NCBI RefSeq assembly: GCF_000020725.1
Contig: NC_011146.1
Span: forward strand, 1,058,501-1,122,500
Source of the DNA: Citrifermentans bemidjiense Bem
GTDB taxonomy: Bacteria > Desulfobacterota > Desulfuromonadia > Geobacterales > Geobacteraceae
DNA: 64,000 nucleotides
Direction: 5' to 3'
Each line of letters starts with the position of its first letter. Position 1 is the first letter of the stretch. This document shows, piece by piece, positions 16,682 through 34,828 of this stretch. The translations under genes and the position numbers were made by a program. Below the pieces are notes generated by a model, which saw only the letters and a program-made list of their open reading frames with translations, was not told the DNA's origin and ran no database searches.

Positions 16682-16713
16682 AAAGGGGGAATCCGCAAGG
16701 GTTCCTCCTTTTG
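16682..16713 (+). terminator. Terminator after rpsI
   Basis: AAAGGGGGAATCC pairs imperfectly with GGGTTCCTCCTTTT around a GCAA tetraloop, with the T-run at its end. Confidence 0.7.
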
Positions 16714-16720
16714 CTGTTTC

Positions 16721-16842
16721 AAAACCGTTAACACGGAGAACATCTGAGAAAATCTGAGTAAAAGCAGAAACAGGAGAAAAGCTTTTGCTGTTCTCTGTCT
16801 TTTTCTCAGACATCCTCAGATTTCCTCCTTGTTAATGGTTTT
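16721..16842. repeat. Long imperfect palindromic repeat, copy A (upstream of argC)
   Basis: The 28-base arms 16721-16748 and 16815-16842 are inverted copies with about six mismatches; both carry the words TTAACA, GGAG and ATCTGAG. An inner ATCTGAG word is mirrored by another CTCAGA. A similar element lies on the other side of argC. There is no open reading frame inside. It looks like a REP or MITE-like intergenic repeat. Confidence 0.75.
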
Positions 16843-16894
16843 GGTGTGCTAACATCGGGCTTATTTTTTTCCGTTGTGAGAAGGGAGGCTTTTC

Positions 16895-17935
16895 ATGATC
16901 AAGGTTGCCATCGTCGGGGCCAGCGGCTATACCGGCGTCGAACTTATCCGTATCCTGCATTCCCACCCCGAGGTCGCCGTCACCTGCGTCACCTCCGAAC
17001 AAAGCGCCGGGCGCCCGGTCAGCTCCGTCTTCCCGAGCCTGCGCGGCAGGTGCGACATCGTCCTGGAGAACCTGGAGCCGGTAGGGATCGCGGAGAAGGT
17101 CGACATCGTCTTCACGGCGCTGCCGCACAAGGCCGCCATGGAAGTGGTGCCCACCTTCATGAAGATGGGCAAGGACGTCATCGATCTTTCCGCCGACTAC
17201 CGCATTCACGATGCGGATACCTACGGCAAATGGTACGAGCCGCACCTGAACCCCGAGCTTTTGCCGGAGGCTGTGTACGGCATCCCGGAACTGCGCCGCG
17301 CCGAGATCGCCGAGGCCTCGCTGATCGCCAACCCCGGCTGCTACCCGACCAGTGTCATCCTGGGGCTTGCGCCGCTTTTGAAGGGGAAGGTGATCGATCC
17401 CAGATCCATCATCGTGGACGCCGCGTCCGGCACCTCGGGTGCGGGGCGCGGAGCCAAGGTGGATAACCTCTACTGCGAGGTGAACGAAGGGTTCCGCGCC
17501 TACGGCGTGGGGGGGGTGCACAGGCACATCCCGGAGATAGAGCAGGAGCTGTCGCTTCTGGCAGGAAACCCGCTCAACATCACCTTCACCCCGCACCTGG
17601 TTCCCATGGACCGCGGCATCCTCTCGACCATCTACTCCCAGCCGACCGGGAGCGTCAAGGCCGCCGACCTGATCGCTTTGTATCAGGCGTTCTATGACGG
17701 CGAGCCGTTCGTCAGGGTGTTGCCGGAAGGGGTTCTTCCCTCTACGGCACACGTCAGGGGCTCCAACTTCTGCGACATCGGCATCACAGTCGACCAGAGG
17801 ACCGGGCGGGTCATCGTGATCTCCGCCATCGACAACTTGGTGAAAGGTGCTTCCGGGCAGGCGGTGCAGAACATGAACCTGATGTGCGGCCTACCCGAGA
17901 CCCTCGGGCTGGATCTCCTGCCGGTCTTTCCTTAA
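16895..17935 (+). CDS. argC: N-acetyl-gamma-glutamyl-phosphate reductase
   Basis: ArgC reduces N-acetylglutamyl phosphate with NADPH in arginine synthesis. The 346-residue protein starts with the dinucleotide-binding motif [18 protein letters not shown] and has the catalytic Cys149 in [26 protein letters not shown] supplies the conserved His. ATG at 16895 follows GGGAGG. It stands alone, enclosed by two copies of a palindromic repeat, with no other arg gene nearby. Confidence 0.97.
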   Translation: MIKVAIVGASGYTGVELIRILHSHPEVAVTCVTSEQSAGRPVSSVFPSLRGRCDIVLENLEPVGIAEKVDIVFTALPHKAAMEVVPTFMKMGKDVIDLSADYRIHDADTYGKWYEPHLNPELLPEAVYGIPELRRAEIAEASLIANPGCYPTSVILGLAPLLKGKVIDPRSIIVDAASGTSGAGRGAKVDNLYCEVNEGFRAYGVGGVHRHIPEIEQELSLLAGNPLNITFTPHLVPMDRGILSTIYSQPTGSVKAADLIALYQAFYDGEPFVRVLPEGVLPSTAHVRGSNFCDIGITVDQRTGRVIVISAIDNLVKGASGQAVQNMNLMCGLPETLGLDLLPVFP

Positions 17936-17941
17936 AGTCAA

Positions 17942-18056
17942 AACCCTTGGCAAGGAGAACATCTGAGAGGATCTGAGAAAAGCAAAGACGGAGAGAAACA
18001 AAGCTCCAGCTTCGGTTATTCTCAGACGTCCTCAGATGTTCTCCGTGTTAAAGGTT
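17942..18056. repeat. Long imperfect palindromic repeat, copy B (downstream of argC)
   Basis: The left arm from 17942 (AACCCTTGGCAAGGAGAACATCTGAG, described in part: AAGGAGAACATCTGAG) matches the inverted right arm ending at 18056. A second inner pair (GGATCTGAGAA with TTCTCAGACGTCC) extends the hairpin to about 38 bases per arm. The words shared with copy A show common origin. It runs up to the start of the ygiQ-type gene. Confidence 0.75.
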
Positions 18057-18066
18057 CAAGGTTTTT

Positions 18067-19866
18067 ATGAAACACGCACGACCTAAGCAATCTCCCGGCA
18101 AGTTTCTCCCCATCTCCCTCTCCGAAGCAAAAGCGCGCGGCTGGAACGAACTCGACGTCATCTTCGTGACCGGCGACGCCTACGTGGACCATCCCTCGTT
18201 CGGGGTGCCGCTTTTAGCGCGCCTCTTAGAGTCGAAGGGGTTACGCGTGGGCATCATCCCCCAGCCGGACTGGCGCAGCAAGGAGCCTTTCATGGCCTTG
18301 GGGCGCCCGCGCCTTTTCTTCGCGCTCGCGGCCGGCGCCATGGACTCCATGGTCGCCCATTACACGCCGGCCCGAAAGCTGCGCCGGGATGACGCCTACA
18401 CCCCCGGCAACCGCCACGGCGCCCGCCCCAACCGCGCCATCATCGTCTACACCTCCAGGCTCAAGGAAGCCTATCGCGACGTCCCCGTGGTCATCGGCGG
18501 CATCGAGGCGAGTCTCAGGCGCTTTGCCCATTACGACTTCTGGGAGGACAAGGTGCGCCGCTCGGCGCTCTTGGACGCGAAGGCGGACCTGCTCGTCTAC
18601 GGCATGGGGGAGACGCCGCTATTGGAACTGGTGCGGCGGCTTCAGAAGGGGGAGCCGTTCGCCTCCATAAGGGACATCAGGGGGACAGCCTATGTCGCAG
18701 CCACCCCTCCGGATGCAGAGGAATTGCTGGAGCTTCCCAGCTTTGAGACGGTCGCTTCCGATAATGCTGCCTACGGCCAATCTTTCCGGCTTCTGTCGGG
18801 GGAGCAGAGCCCTGCCTGCGCCAGGGTCGTGGTGCAGCGCCACGCGGAGCGTTTTCTGGTCTGCAATCCGCCGGCCTGGCCCCTCTCCGAGCAGGCACTG
18901 GACGCGATCTACGCGCTCCCCTTCGTGAAGGCGCCGCACCCGAAATACAAGGAGGCGATCCCCGCCTACGAGCAGATCAGGAACTCCATCACCACGCACC
19001 GGGGGTGCTTCGGCGGCTGCGCCTTCTGCGCCATCACCCATCACCAGGGAAAGACCATCCAGTCGAGAAGCGAGGAAAGTGTCCTGCGCGAACTGGAGCG
19101 GCTGGCGGCGCTCCCCTGGTTCAGGGGGAGCGTGAGCGATTTGGGCGGACCGACGGCCAACATGTTCGGACTTTCCTGCGGCAACAAGGAGGCGGGGGGC
19201 AAGTGCCGCCGGGAGAGCTGCCTTTATCCCAAACTTTGCGGCAACCTGGTCACCGCCGACGCCAGGAGCTCCAGGCTTCTCGCCAAGGCCCGGAAGATCT
19301 CCGGGGTGAAAAATGTTGCCGTCTCTTCCGGCGTGCGCTACGACCTGTTGGAGCGCCAGCCCAACTACCTGCGCGAGCTGGTGTCGCATCACGTGAGCGG
19401 CCTTTTGAAGGTGGCGCCAGAGCACCTGACCGACCGTGTCACCTCCGCGATGCGCAAGCCGGGAAAAGCCTGCTTCGAGCGCTTCCGCGACTCCTTCATG
19501 AAGGAGAGCGCGAGAGTCGGGAAAAGGCAGTACATCATCCCGTACTTCATCTCCGGGCATCCCGGGTGCACCCTTTCCGACATGGTGGATTTGGCCCTGA
19601 TGCTTAAGCGCTGGGGGATGAAGGTAGAGCAGGTGCAGGATTTCACCCCGACACCGGGCACCCTCTCCACCTGCATCTACCACACGGGCGTCGATCCCTA
19701 TACCGGGGAGAAGATGTACGTGGCGAAGACCGACCGTGAGAAGGGGCTGCAGAAATCGCTGCTGCTCTACCATGTGCCGGAGGAGAGGAAGAGCTGCCTG
19801 CAGGCGCTCAGGGAATGCGGCAGGGAAGACGCGGCGGAAGAACTCTTCGGGCCGGGAAGGAGATAG
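18067..19866 (+). CDS. YgiQ-family radical SAM protein
   Basis: A 599-residue protein with the radical SAM iron-sulfur cluster motif CFGGCAFC (Cys314, Cys318, Cys321) and an N-terminal cobalamin-binding-like domain (about 1-280), as in the YgiQ/UPF0313 family. Other family blocks are [23 protein letters not shown] and a second Cys-rich stretch ([12 protein letters not shown]). The reaction of this family is not established. The upstream spacer is filled by a palindromic repeat, so its promoter may lie within that element. A YciI-like gene starts two bases after its stop. Confidence 0.92.
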   Translation: MKHARPKQSPGKFLPISLSEAKARGWNELDVIFVTGDAYVDHPSFGVPLLARLLESKGLRVGIIPQPDWRSKEPFMALGRPRLFFALAAGAMDSMVAHYTPARKLRRDDAYTPGNRHGARPNRAIIVYTSRLKEAYRDVPVVIGGIEASLRRFAHYDFWEDKVRRSALLDAKADLLVYGMGETPLLELVRRLQKGEPFASIRDIRGTAYVAATPPDAEELLELPSFETVASDNAAYGQSFRLLSGEQSPACARVVVQRHAERFLVCNPPAWPLSEQALDAIYALPFVKAPHPKYKEAIPAYEQIRNSITTHRGCFGGCAFCAITHHQGKTIQSRSEESVLRELERLAALPWFRGSVSDLGGPTANMFGLSCGNKEAGGKCRRESCLYPKLCGNLVTADARSSRLLAKARKISGVKNVAVSSGVRYDLLERQPNYLRELVSHHVSGLLKVAPEHLTDRVTSAMRKPGKACFERFRDSFMKESARVGKRQYIIPYFISGHPGCTLSDMVDLALMLKRWGMKVEQVQDFTPTPGTLSTCIYHTGVDPYTGEKMYVAKTDREKGLQKSLLLYHVPEERKSCLQALRECGREDAAEELFGPGRR

Positions 19867-19868
19867 GG

Positions 19869-20171
19869 ATGCACTACTTGTTGTTCTACGAGGTGGCGCC
19901 CGATTACCTGGAGCGCCGCGGCGAGTATCGCGCCGAGCATCTGGCGCTTGCGTGGGGCGCGGTGGAACGGGGCGAGTTGTTGCTGGGAGGTGCTCTGGCC
20001 GATCCTGCCGATGGCGCCGTGCTGCTCTTCGAGGCGGATTCGCCCGAGGTCCCCGAGGCGTTTGCCAAGGCGGACCCTTACGTGCTGAACGGCCTCGTTG
20101 CCAAATGGAGCGTGCGCGCCTGGACCACGGTGGTCGGGCCCCTCGCGCAGGCGCCGGTGCGCCAGGGGTAG
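19869..20171 (+). CDS. YciI-like (YCII-related) protein
   Basis: A 100-residue protein with the dimeric ferredoxin-like fold pattern of the YCII family: an opening HYLLFYEVAPDYLERRGEYR, the central GELLLGGALADPADGAVLLFE, and DPYVLNGLVAKWSVRAWTTVVG. Catalysis is not established for most family members. ATG at 19869 follows AAGGAG, and the two-base gap to the ygiQ-type stop implies one transcript. Confidence 0.82.
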   Translation: MHYLLFYEVAPDYLERRGEYRAEHLALAWGAVERGELLLGGALADPADGAVLLFEADSPEVPEAFAKADPYVLNGLVAKWSVRAWTTVVGPLAQAPVRQG

Positions 20172-20219
20172 GCGTAAGGCCCGCCGCTGTCTTCTAGGCG
20201 CCAGTGGGGAGAGCGAGGC

Positions 20220-20492
20220 TTAGAGGGCCAGACGAACCTGGATGTGGTTGGCGATGGGTGCTATGGCGGCCCCATCGAAGAGGGCCGGATACAGCCGCAT
20301 CTCCACCGGGTCGAGAGCCTCGGCTATGGCAGACATCTCTCGCTTCACCTCGAACCTCGCTCCGGGTTGCAACAGGTAATCCCTGCCGTTCCCCACGGTG
20401 AGCCAGATGGTTCCCTTCAGGCAGCGTAGCGTCAAGCCTTCTGTGCCGGCTTCTACTCTCAGCAACTCCCCTTTGTCGAGACACAAGTCCAT
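20220..20492 (-). CDS. DUF2917-like small protein
   Basis: A 90-residue protein, mostly beta strands with a cupin-like character (ELLRVEAGTEGLTLRCLKG, TIWLTVGNGRDYLLQPGARF). This fits the DUF2917 family, whose function is unknown. It converges with the YciI-like gene. Its upstream region (20584-20610 on the plus strand) has overlapping palindromes that could bind a regulator. The ribosome-binding site is weak (AGGGGG). Confidence 0.65.
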   Translation of the reverse strand: MDLCLDKGELLRVEAGTEGLTLRCLKGTIWLTVGNGRDYLLQPGARFEVKREMSAIAEALDPVEMRLYPALFDGAAIAPIANHIQVRLAL

Positions 20493-20884
20493 GTCCGGTT
20501 CCCCCTTATGGCGTTAGCTGGATCAACTATAGCGGTGAGCGGGGGATGAGTACAGACACAGGGCTTGCGATATGTCGCCGTTACAGTTGCAGCAGATGGC
20601 AACTGTTGCCAGGGGAAACGGGGCTGACTGTACCCCGGGTATTTTCTCGTCTTCTTGTGAGGGGTGTTTCCTTTTTTTTGACTCCGGCGAATTATTCTGA
20701 CTCGCGGGTGAGACTTGTGATCTAAATGCAAACGGGACAGGAAGAGTGCGAGGGTTTTTCTTGCGCAACTGGAAACGGCCGATATAGTGTTTCTTTTCCC
20801 AATGCACTGGGGGGGTGGGTACTATGAGTCGATCGACGTATACGGTGATGCTCGAAAAAAAATTCATCCCTGAAAAAAAAGAGA
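20493..20884. other. Spacer between the DUF2917-like gene and the tRNA operon
   Basis: No gene is supported here. It holds overlapping palindromes, CAGTTGC...GCAACTG (20584-20605) and GGCAACTGTTGCC (20598-20610), and an AT-rich tract with A-runs ahead of the tRNA promoter (20850-20880), which could serve as an UP-element. Confidence 0.5.
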
Positions 20885-20913
20885 TTGACACCAAAGGGGT
20901 TTTGCTTTAGAAA
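20885..20913 (+). promoter_or_regulatory. Promoter of the tRNA-tuf operon
   Basis: TTGACA (20885-20890), 17-base spacer, TAGAAA (20908-20913), about 60 bases before the first tRNA. Long A-runs upstream may act as an UP-element. Confidence 0.7.
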
Positions 20914-20974
20914 AGGGATTCGCTTCGCAACGCAAGGTTTCGAAGCAAAGTAGGACGCGATGGTAGCGGAATCG

Positions 20975-21050
20975 GCTGGCGTAGCTCAACTGGTAGAGCA
21001 GCTGACTTGTAATCAGCAGGTTGCGGGTTCGAGTCCCATCGTCAGCTCCA
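20975..21050 (+). tRNA. tRNA-Thr (anticodon TGT)
   Basis: A complete cloverleaf: acceptor GCTGGCG pairs with CGTCAGC, the anticodon loop is CTTGTAA, the T-loop is GGTTCGAGTCC, and CCA is encoded. It is the first of four tRNAs before tuf, the same order (Thr-Tyr-Gly-Thr-tuf) as in E. coli. Confidence 0.97.
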
Positions 21051-21077
21051 ACTGACAATTAGCAAGCACTTCTGTCT

Positions 21078-21162
21078 GGAGGGATTCCCGAGCGGCCAAA
21101 GGGAACAGACTGTAAATCTGTCGTCATCGACTTCGGAGGTTCGAATCCTCCTCCCTCCACCA
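21078..21162 (+). tRNA. tRNA-Tyr (anticodon GTA)
   Basis: An 85-base class II tRNA with a long variable arm. Acceptor GGAGGGA pairs with TCCCTCC, the anticodon GTA sits in CTGTAAA, and CCA is encoded. Confidence 0.97.
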
Positions 21163-21271
21163 TACAAACTTCAGATGAGATGAACGTCTGCTCAATCCAG
21201 GAGATCGTGAGGTCGCTGGTACTGGGTGAGTGGGTGGCGAATCGAGTCAAAAAACTTCAAGCAGGGAATGG

Positions 21272-21348
21272 GCGGGAATAGCTCAGTTGGCTAGAGCGTC
21301 AGCCTTCCAAGCTGAGGGTCGCGGGTTCGAGTCCCGTTTCCCGCTCCA
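21272..21348 (+). tRNA. tRNA-Gly (anticodon TCC)
   Basis: Acceptor GCGGGAA pairs with TTCCCGC, the anticodon loop is CTTCCAA, the T-loop is normal, and CCA is encoded. The 109-base gap from tRNA-Tyr holds no gene I can support. Confidence 0.97.
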
Positions 21349-21360
21349 AAAATTGAATAA

Positions 21361-21436
<76 letters not shown>

Positions 21437-21504
21437 CTCTCTTTTTTAAAAAACAAACAAAAGCTATCCATAAAAAGCTGTCGATACATCAGGGAGGATT
21501 CCTC

Positions 21505-22695
<1,191 letters not shown>

Positions 22696-22708
22696 GGTAC
22701 ATCGAGCG

Positions 22709-22755
22709 CGCGTTTCGTTGCCGGTTTCCCCGGTGCGAAACGCGATGCTCTTTTT
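22709..22755 (+). terminator. Terminator after tuf copy 1
   Basis: CGCGTTTCG (22709-22717) pairs with CGAAACGCG (22736-22744), with an inner CCGG/CCGG pairing. TTTTT follows at 22751-22755. Confidence 0.75.
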
Positions 22756-22782
22756 AAATTAGTTTGAAAAGGACACAAAGAC

Positions 22783-22935
22783 ATGCCTAGAGACATCATC
22801 ACCCTTGGTTGCACCGAGTGCAAACAGCGTAACTATACGACCACCAAGAACAAGAAAAATACGCCTCAGAAACTGGAGTTCAACAAGTACTGCCGTTTCT
22901 GCCAGAAGCACACTCTGCACAAAGAAACCAAATAG
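22783..22935 (+). CDS. rpmG: 50S ribosomal protein L33
   Basis: A 50-residue large-subunit protein that keeps the zinc-ribbon cysteines (Cys10, Cys13, Cys37, Cys40), so it is the zinc-binding form. It begins [18 protein letters not shown] and ends [16 protein letters not shown] lies about ten bases before the ATG. It sits between the tuf terminator and tRNA-Trp in the usual proteobacterial order. Confidence 0.96.
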   Translation: MPRDIITLGCTECKQRNYTTTKNKKNTPQKLEFNKYCRFCQKHTLHKETK

Positions 22936-22943
22936 TACAGTTT

Positions 22944-22967
22944 GGGATCCCGGTGTTCTGGGATCCC
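22944..22967. repeat. Hairpin of two GGGATCCC words
   Basis: GGGATCCC at 22944-22951 and 22960-22967 (each itself a palindrome) enclose eight bases. It could serve as a processing signal between rpmG mRNA and tRNA-Trp. There is no T-run. Confidence 0.5.
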
Positions 22968-22973
22968 CGCCGC

Positions 22974-23050
22974 AGGCCAGTAGCTCTAACGGCTAGAGCA
23001 CCGGTCTCCAAAACCGGGTGTTGGGGGTTCGAATCCCTCCTGGCCTGCCA
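22974..23050 (+). tRNA. tRNA-Trp (anticodon CCA)
   Basis: Acceptor AGGCCAG pairs with CTGGCCT, the anticodon CCA lies in TCTCCAAA, and CCA is encoded at the end. It lies 33 bases before secE. Confidence 0.97.
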
Positions 23051-23083
23051 TTTTATTTCGATTTCACCAAGTGGGAGTGACAA

Positions 23084-23269
23084 GTGCTCGCTAAAGCCAA
23101 GACTTTTTTTGAGGACGTACAGGCGGAACTCGCCAAGGTGACTTGGCCGACCCGCAAGGAGACCATCTCTACAGCTCAGGTAGTCGTCGTCATCATCGTG
23201 ATCATCTCTCTGTATCTTGGCGCCTGCGACGCGGTCCTTACTAAGCTCATCAGGTCGATACTTCGCTAG
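23084..23269 (+). CDS. secE: Preprotein translocase subunit SecE
   Basis: A 61-residue inner-membrane clamp subunit of the SecYEG channel. It has a single-helix form: an amphipathic surface helix (AKTFFEDVQAELAKVTWPTRKET, with the conserved VTWPTRKE) then one membrane span (VVVVIIVIISLYLG). The GTG start at 23084 follows GGGAG. It precedes nusG by 11 bases. Confidence 0.95.
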   Translation: MLAKAKTFFEDVQAELAKVTWPTRKETISTAQVVVVIIVIISLYLGACDAVLTKLIRSILR

Positions 23270-23280
23270 GGGACTGAAAA

Positions 23281-23808
23281 ATGGCACATAAATGGTACGG
23301 CGTACACACCTACTCCGGATTCGAGAACAAGGTGCGCCTCTCGCTTGCCGAGCGCATCAAGAACCTCGAGATGGAGGAGTTCTTCGGCGAGATCCTGATC
23401 CCGTGCGAAACCGTCGTCGAACTGAAAAAGGGTGAGAAGAAGACTTCGTCCAGGAAGTTCTTCCCCGGCTACATCCTGGTTAACATGGAATTGAACGACG
23501 ACACCTGGCACGTGGTCAAAGAGACCGCTAAAGTGACCGGGTTCGTCGGAGGCAACAACCCCTTCCCGATCCCGGACGACGAAGTTGCCAAGATCACGAA
23601 GAGGATGGAGGAGGGCGCCGAGAAGCCCCGTCCCAAGGTTCTCTTCGAGGTGGGCGAGACGGTGCGGGTCATCGACGGTCCTTTCCTCAACTTCTCCGGC
23701 GTAGTCGAGGACGTGAAACCCGACAAGGGGAAACTCAAGGTCATGGTCAGCATCTTCGGGCGCGCCACCCCGGTCGAGCTCGAGTTCATGCAGGTAGAAA
23801 AGCAGTAG
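23281..23808 (+). CDS. nusG: Transcription termination/antitermination factor NusG
   Basis: A 175-residue protein that binds the RNA polymerase clamp and links it to Rho or ribosomal protein S10. The NGN domain ([29 protein letters not shown]) spans about residues 1-115, and the KOW motif ([21 protein letters not shown]) closes the protein. It is the usual neighbour of secE and of the L11 operon downstream. Confidence 0.97.
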   Translation: MAHKWYGVHTYSGFENKVRLSLAERIKNLEMEEFFGEILIPCETVVELKKGEKKTSSRKFFPGYILVNMELNDDTWHVVKETAKVTGFVGGNNPFPIPDDEVAKITKRMEEGAEKPRPKVLFEVGETVRVIDGPFLNFSGVVEDVKPDKGKLKVMVSIFGRATPVELEFMQVEKQ

Positions 23809-23874
23809 GGGCGACCCGGCTGTTACCTATAAGACGCTTCAGGCAGTTCGAAGGAATGATAAAGGAGTAGGAAA

Positions 23875-24297
23875 ATGGCGAAAAAAATTACCGGTTATAT
23901 AAAGCTGCAGGTACCCGCAGGAAAGGCTAACCCCTCTCCCCCGATCGGTCCCGCACTCGGTCAGCACGGCGTCAACATCATGGAGTTCTGCAAGGCATTC
24001 AACGCGAAGACCCAGGCGGACGAGGGTACCATCACCCCGGTCGTCATCACCGTCTACGCCGACAGGTCCTTCACCTTCATCACCAAGACCCCGCCGGCTC
24101 CGGTTCTCATCAAGAAGGCTCTCGGCCTCCAGAGCGGCTCCGCGGTCCCCAACAAGACCAAGGTCGGCAAGCTCACCAAGGACCAGGTTCGCGAGATCGC
24201 TACCAAGAAGATGCCCGACCTCAACGCAGCTAGCCTTGAGGCTGCCATGAAGACCATCGAAGGCACCGCGCGCAGCATGGGCGTTGAAATAGTTTAA
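23875..24297 (+). CDS. rplK: 50S ribosomal protein L11
   Basis: A 140-residue protein of the GTPase-associated centre. The opening [39 protein letters not shown] and the C-terminal rRNA-binding domain ([20 protein letters not shown]) are typical. AAAGGAG precedes the ATG. It pairs with rplA, 21 bases downstream. Confidence 0.98.
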
Positions 24298-24318
24298 GTA
24301 AAGAGAGGGTAACTAGAA

Positions 24319-25020
24319 ATGTCTATGTCAAAGAAGCTTAAAGAGGCTCGCGCCAAGGTCGACAGGACCAAAACCTATCCCCTCGCGGACGGCATTGAGC
24401 TGGTCAAGGGCGCTGCATTCGCCAAGTTCGACGAGACCGTCGACCTCGTGGTGAAGCTGGGCGTCGATCCCCGTCACGCCGACCAGATGGTTCGTGGCGC
24501 CGTGGTGCTCCCGAACGGCCTGGGCAAGGACGTACGCGTCCTGGTGTTCGCCAAGGGCGAGAAGGAGAAGGAGGCCCGCGAGGCCGGTGCCGATTACGTT
24601 GGCGCCGATGACCTGGTCGCCAAGATCCAGGGCGGCTGGTTCGAGTTCGACACCGCCATCGCTACCCCGGACATGATGGGTGTGGTCGGCAAGATCGGTA
24701 AGCTCCTCGGTCCCCGCGGCCTGATGCCGAACCCGAAGGTCGGTACCGTGACCTTCGACCTGGCCCGCGCCATCAAGGAATCCAAGTCCGGTAAGGTCGA
24801 GTTCCGCGTCGAGAAAGCCGGTATCGTCCACGCCCCGGTAGGGAAGGTCTCCTTCGCCGCCGACACCCTGAAGCAGAACGTGGTCGCCCTGGTGGAAGCC
24901 CTCCAGAAGGCTAAGCCGGCTGCCGCCAAGGGTACCTATATGAAGAAGGTCTCCGTATCTTCCACCATGGGCCCCGGCGTCAACATCGATCTCGCTGACA
25001 TCAGCGCGATCTTGAAATAA
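24319..25020 (+). CDS. rplA: 50S ribosomal protein L1
   Basis: A 233-residue stalk-base protein that moves deacylated tRNA and, in E. coli, represses its own operon. It has the L1 blocks [37 protein letters not shown] and [20 protein letters not shown]. Two near-adjacent ATGs (24319 and 24325) are possible; the first is given. A regulatory leader for rplJ follows. Confidence 0.97.
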   Translation: MSMSKKLKEARAKVDRTKTYPLADGIELVKGAAFAKFDETVDLVVKLGVDPRHADQMVRGAVVLPNGLGKDVRVLVFAKGEKEKEAREAGADYVGADDLVAKIQGGWFEFDTAIATPDMMGVVGKIGKLLGPRGLMPNPKVGTVTFDLARAIKESKSGKVEFRVEKAGIVHAPVGKVSFAADTLKQNVVALVEALQKAKPAAAKGTYMKKVSVSSTMGPGVNIDLADISAILK

Positions 25021-25035
25021 ATAGCAGTAAAGCTG

Positions 25036-25235
25036 TAAAGCCAAAGTCAAAGACAGTAGGTGCCTGAAAGACAGATTGAGAGAGAAACCTTTATCTTAAT
25101 CTGCTTCTCAAGGGTTAAACGCCTCACGGCGGCCAACCGAGACTTGCAAGACGTTGCGCGAAAATGCATGTTCCCGCAACTTCCTGACTTTGGCGGGGTT
25201 CCGTACCCGTATACCAAAAGAAAGGAGGAAGGCGC
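25036..25235 (+). promoter_or_regulatory. L10-type ribosomal protein leader before rplJ
   Basis: The roughly 215-base spacer contains the conserved L10-leader words AGACAGTAGGTG (25050-25061) and GGCCAACCGAGACTTG (about 25132-25147), with a long hairpin (AGATTGAGA...ATCTTAATCT) between them. In known L10 leaders, the L10-L12 complex binds this RNA and lowers translation of rplJ-rplL. Exact ends are uncertain. Confidence 0.75.
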
Positions 25236-25757
25236 TTGAATAAGGAAAACAAACAAGAACTTGTTGCCGAGATGCACGACAAGCTCCAGAGGGCCCAGGC
25301 GGTCTTTCTCGCGGATTTCCGCGGGATGAACGTCGGCCAAGCCACTGAGCTCAGAAACGAGCTCAGGAAAGCGAACGCCGAGTACAAGGTCGTCAAGAAC
25401 ACCCTGCTCGAGATCGCTTCCAAAGGGACCGACAAGGAAGGGCTCAACCCCTACTACGCCGGCCCTACGGCTATCGCTCTTTGCTACGACGATCCCGTCG
25501 CAGCGGCCAAGGTGCTGTCCCGCTTCAACAAGGAAAACACCAACCCGTTTACCTTGAAAGCCGGCGTGCTCACCGGCAAGACCATCAACGTGGCTGACAT
25601 CCAGGCTCTCGCAGACCTGCCGAGCCGTGAAGTGCTTATCGCCAAGATGCTGGGCAGCATGCAGGCACCGGCAAGCAACTTCGTACGCGTTCTGGCAGCA
25701 GTCCCGGGCGGCTTTGTACGCGCGCTGGACGCGATCCGCGCACAGAAAGAAGCCTAG
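25236..25757 (+). CDS. rplJ: 50S ribosomal protein L10
   Basis: A 173-residue protein that anchors L7/L12 dimers on the ribosome stalk and represses its own mRNA through the leader just upstream. It begins [20 protein letters not shown] and has [20 protein letters not shown] and [11 protein letters not shown]. The TTG start at 25236 follows AAAGGAGG at the right distance. It is followed by rplL after 59 bases. Confidence 0.97.
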
Positions 25758-25816
25758 TCACAGTTCACACACACTTTCGCTCAACCATCTAAAATATTCT
25801 GTGGAGGAATAAAGAA

Positions 25817-26197
25817 ATGGCTATCACCAAAGAAGAAGTAATCAGCTTCATCGAAAACATGTCCGTCCTCGAACTTGCTAACCTCGTGAAAGAGCTCGAG
25901 GAGAAGTTCGGCGTTTCCGCAGCAGCTCCGGTTGCTGTCGCTGCTGCAGGCCCGGCTGCCGGCCCGGCTGAGTCCGCTGAAGAGAAGACCGAGTTCGACG
26001 TCATCCTGAAGGCCGCTGGCGCCAACAAGATCGCAGTCATCAAGGTCGTCCGCGGCCTGACCTCCCTGGGCCTGAAAGAAGCCAAGGACCTGGTCGACGG
26101 CGCACCGCAGCCGGTCAAGACTGGCATCTCCAAAGAAGAAGCTGCCGACGCACAGAAGCAGCTGGTCGAGGCAGGCGCAGAAGTGGAAGTGAAATAA
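25817..26197 (+). CDS. rplL: 50S ribosomal protein L7/L12
   Basis: A 126-residue stalk protein that recruits translation GTPases. Three parts are seen: the helical dimer domain (about 1-33, [20 protein letters not shown]), an Ala/Gly/Pro hinge (about 35-52), and the globular domain with [27 protein letters not shown] precedes the ATG. A strong hairpin follows the gene. Confidence 0.98.
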   Translation: MAITKEEVISFIENMSVLELANLVKELEEKFGVSAAAPVAVAAAGPAAGPAESAEEKTEFDVILKAAGANKIAVIKVVRGLTSLGLKEAKDLVDGAPQPVKTGISKEEAADAQKQLVEAGAEVEVK

Positions 26198-26222
26198 GTA
26201 GTCCTGCACCGATCTTTACCAA

Positions 26223-26257
26223 AGCCAAGGTCGCTTCATGCGGCCTTGGCTGTTCTA
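26223..26257 (+). terminator. Attenuator-type hairpin between rplL and rpoB
   Basis: AGCCAAGGTCGC pairs with GCGGCCTTGGCT around a TTCAT loop (12 bp, one G-T pair), followed by GTTCTATTTT. The position matches the rplL-rpoB attenuator of E. coli, where partial termination sets the ribosome to polymerase ratio. Confidence 0.75.
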
Positions 26258-26361
26258 TTTTAGTTTGAGGCCGCTTCACCCCGCTGTACCCGCCACAACT
26301 ACCACAGCAGGAAATTCAAGGGGGTGGAGGTCTTCCAAGGCGTTCACCACAAGGAGAAGAT

Positions 26362-30477
<4,116 letters not shown>

Positions 30478-30482
30478 AAACT

Positions 30483-30555
30483 GTTCAACGTTCAACGTTC
30501 GGCGTTTAAACCCACTGCCGGTTTTTCGCCGAACGTTGAACGCGGAACGTTGAAC
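30483..30555. repeat. Large inverted repeat of AACGTTC words between rpoB and rpoC
   Basis: The left arm (30483-30504) is built from GTTCAACG words and ends TTCGGCG. The right arm (30527-30555) is its inverted copy with about seven extra bases. The loop is 22 bases. It is not followed by a T-run. It occupies most of the spacer, leaving room only for the rpoC ribosome-binding site. Confidence 0.85.
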
Positions 30556-30604
30556 GGCCTCTTAATCTGATTACGTAACTCCTACTACTAAGGAGGAATA
30601 TATT

Positions 30605-34753
<4,149 letters not shown>

Positions 34754-34762
34754 CCTGAATGC

Positions 34763-34818
34763 TCGGTCGGAGGAAGAGGGGCTCCCCTGAATCCTTCGAC
34801 CGATTTCTCACTTTTTTC
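34763..34818 (+). terminator. Terminator after rpoC
   Basis: TCGGTCG (34763-34769) pairs with CGACCGA (34797-34803), extended by GAGG/CCTT and an inner GGGG/CCCC hairpin. TTTCTCACTTTTTT follows. Confidence 0.7.
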
Positions 34819-34828
34819 AAAATAAAAC

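Noticed and set aside
20594..20731. Short minus-strand frames in the spacer before the tRNA genes
   Set aside because: No ribosome-binding site, no family resemblance, and the composition is that of non-coding DNA.
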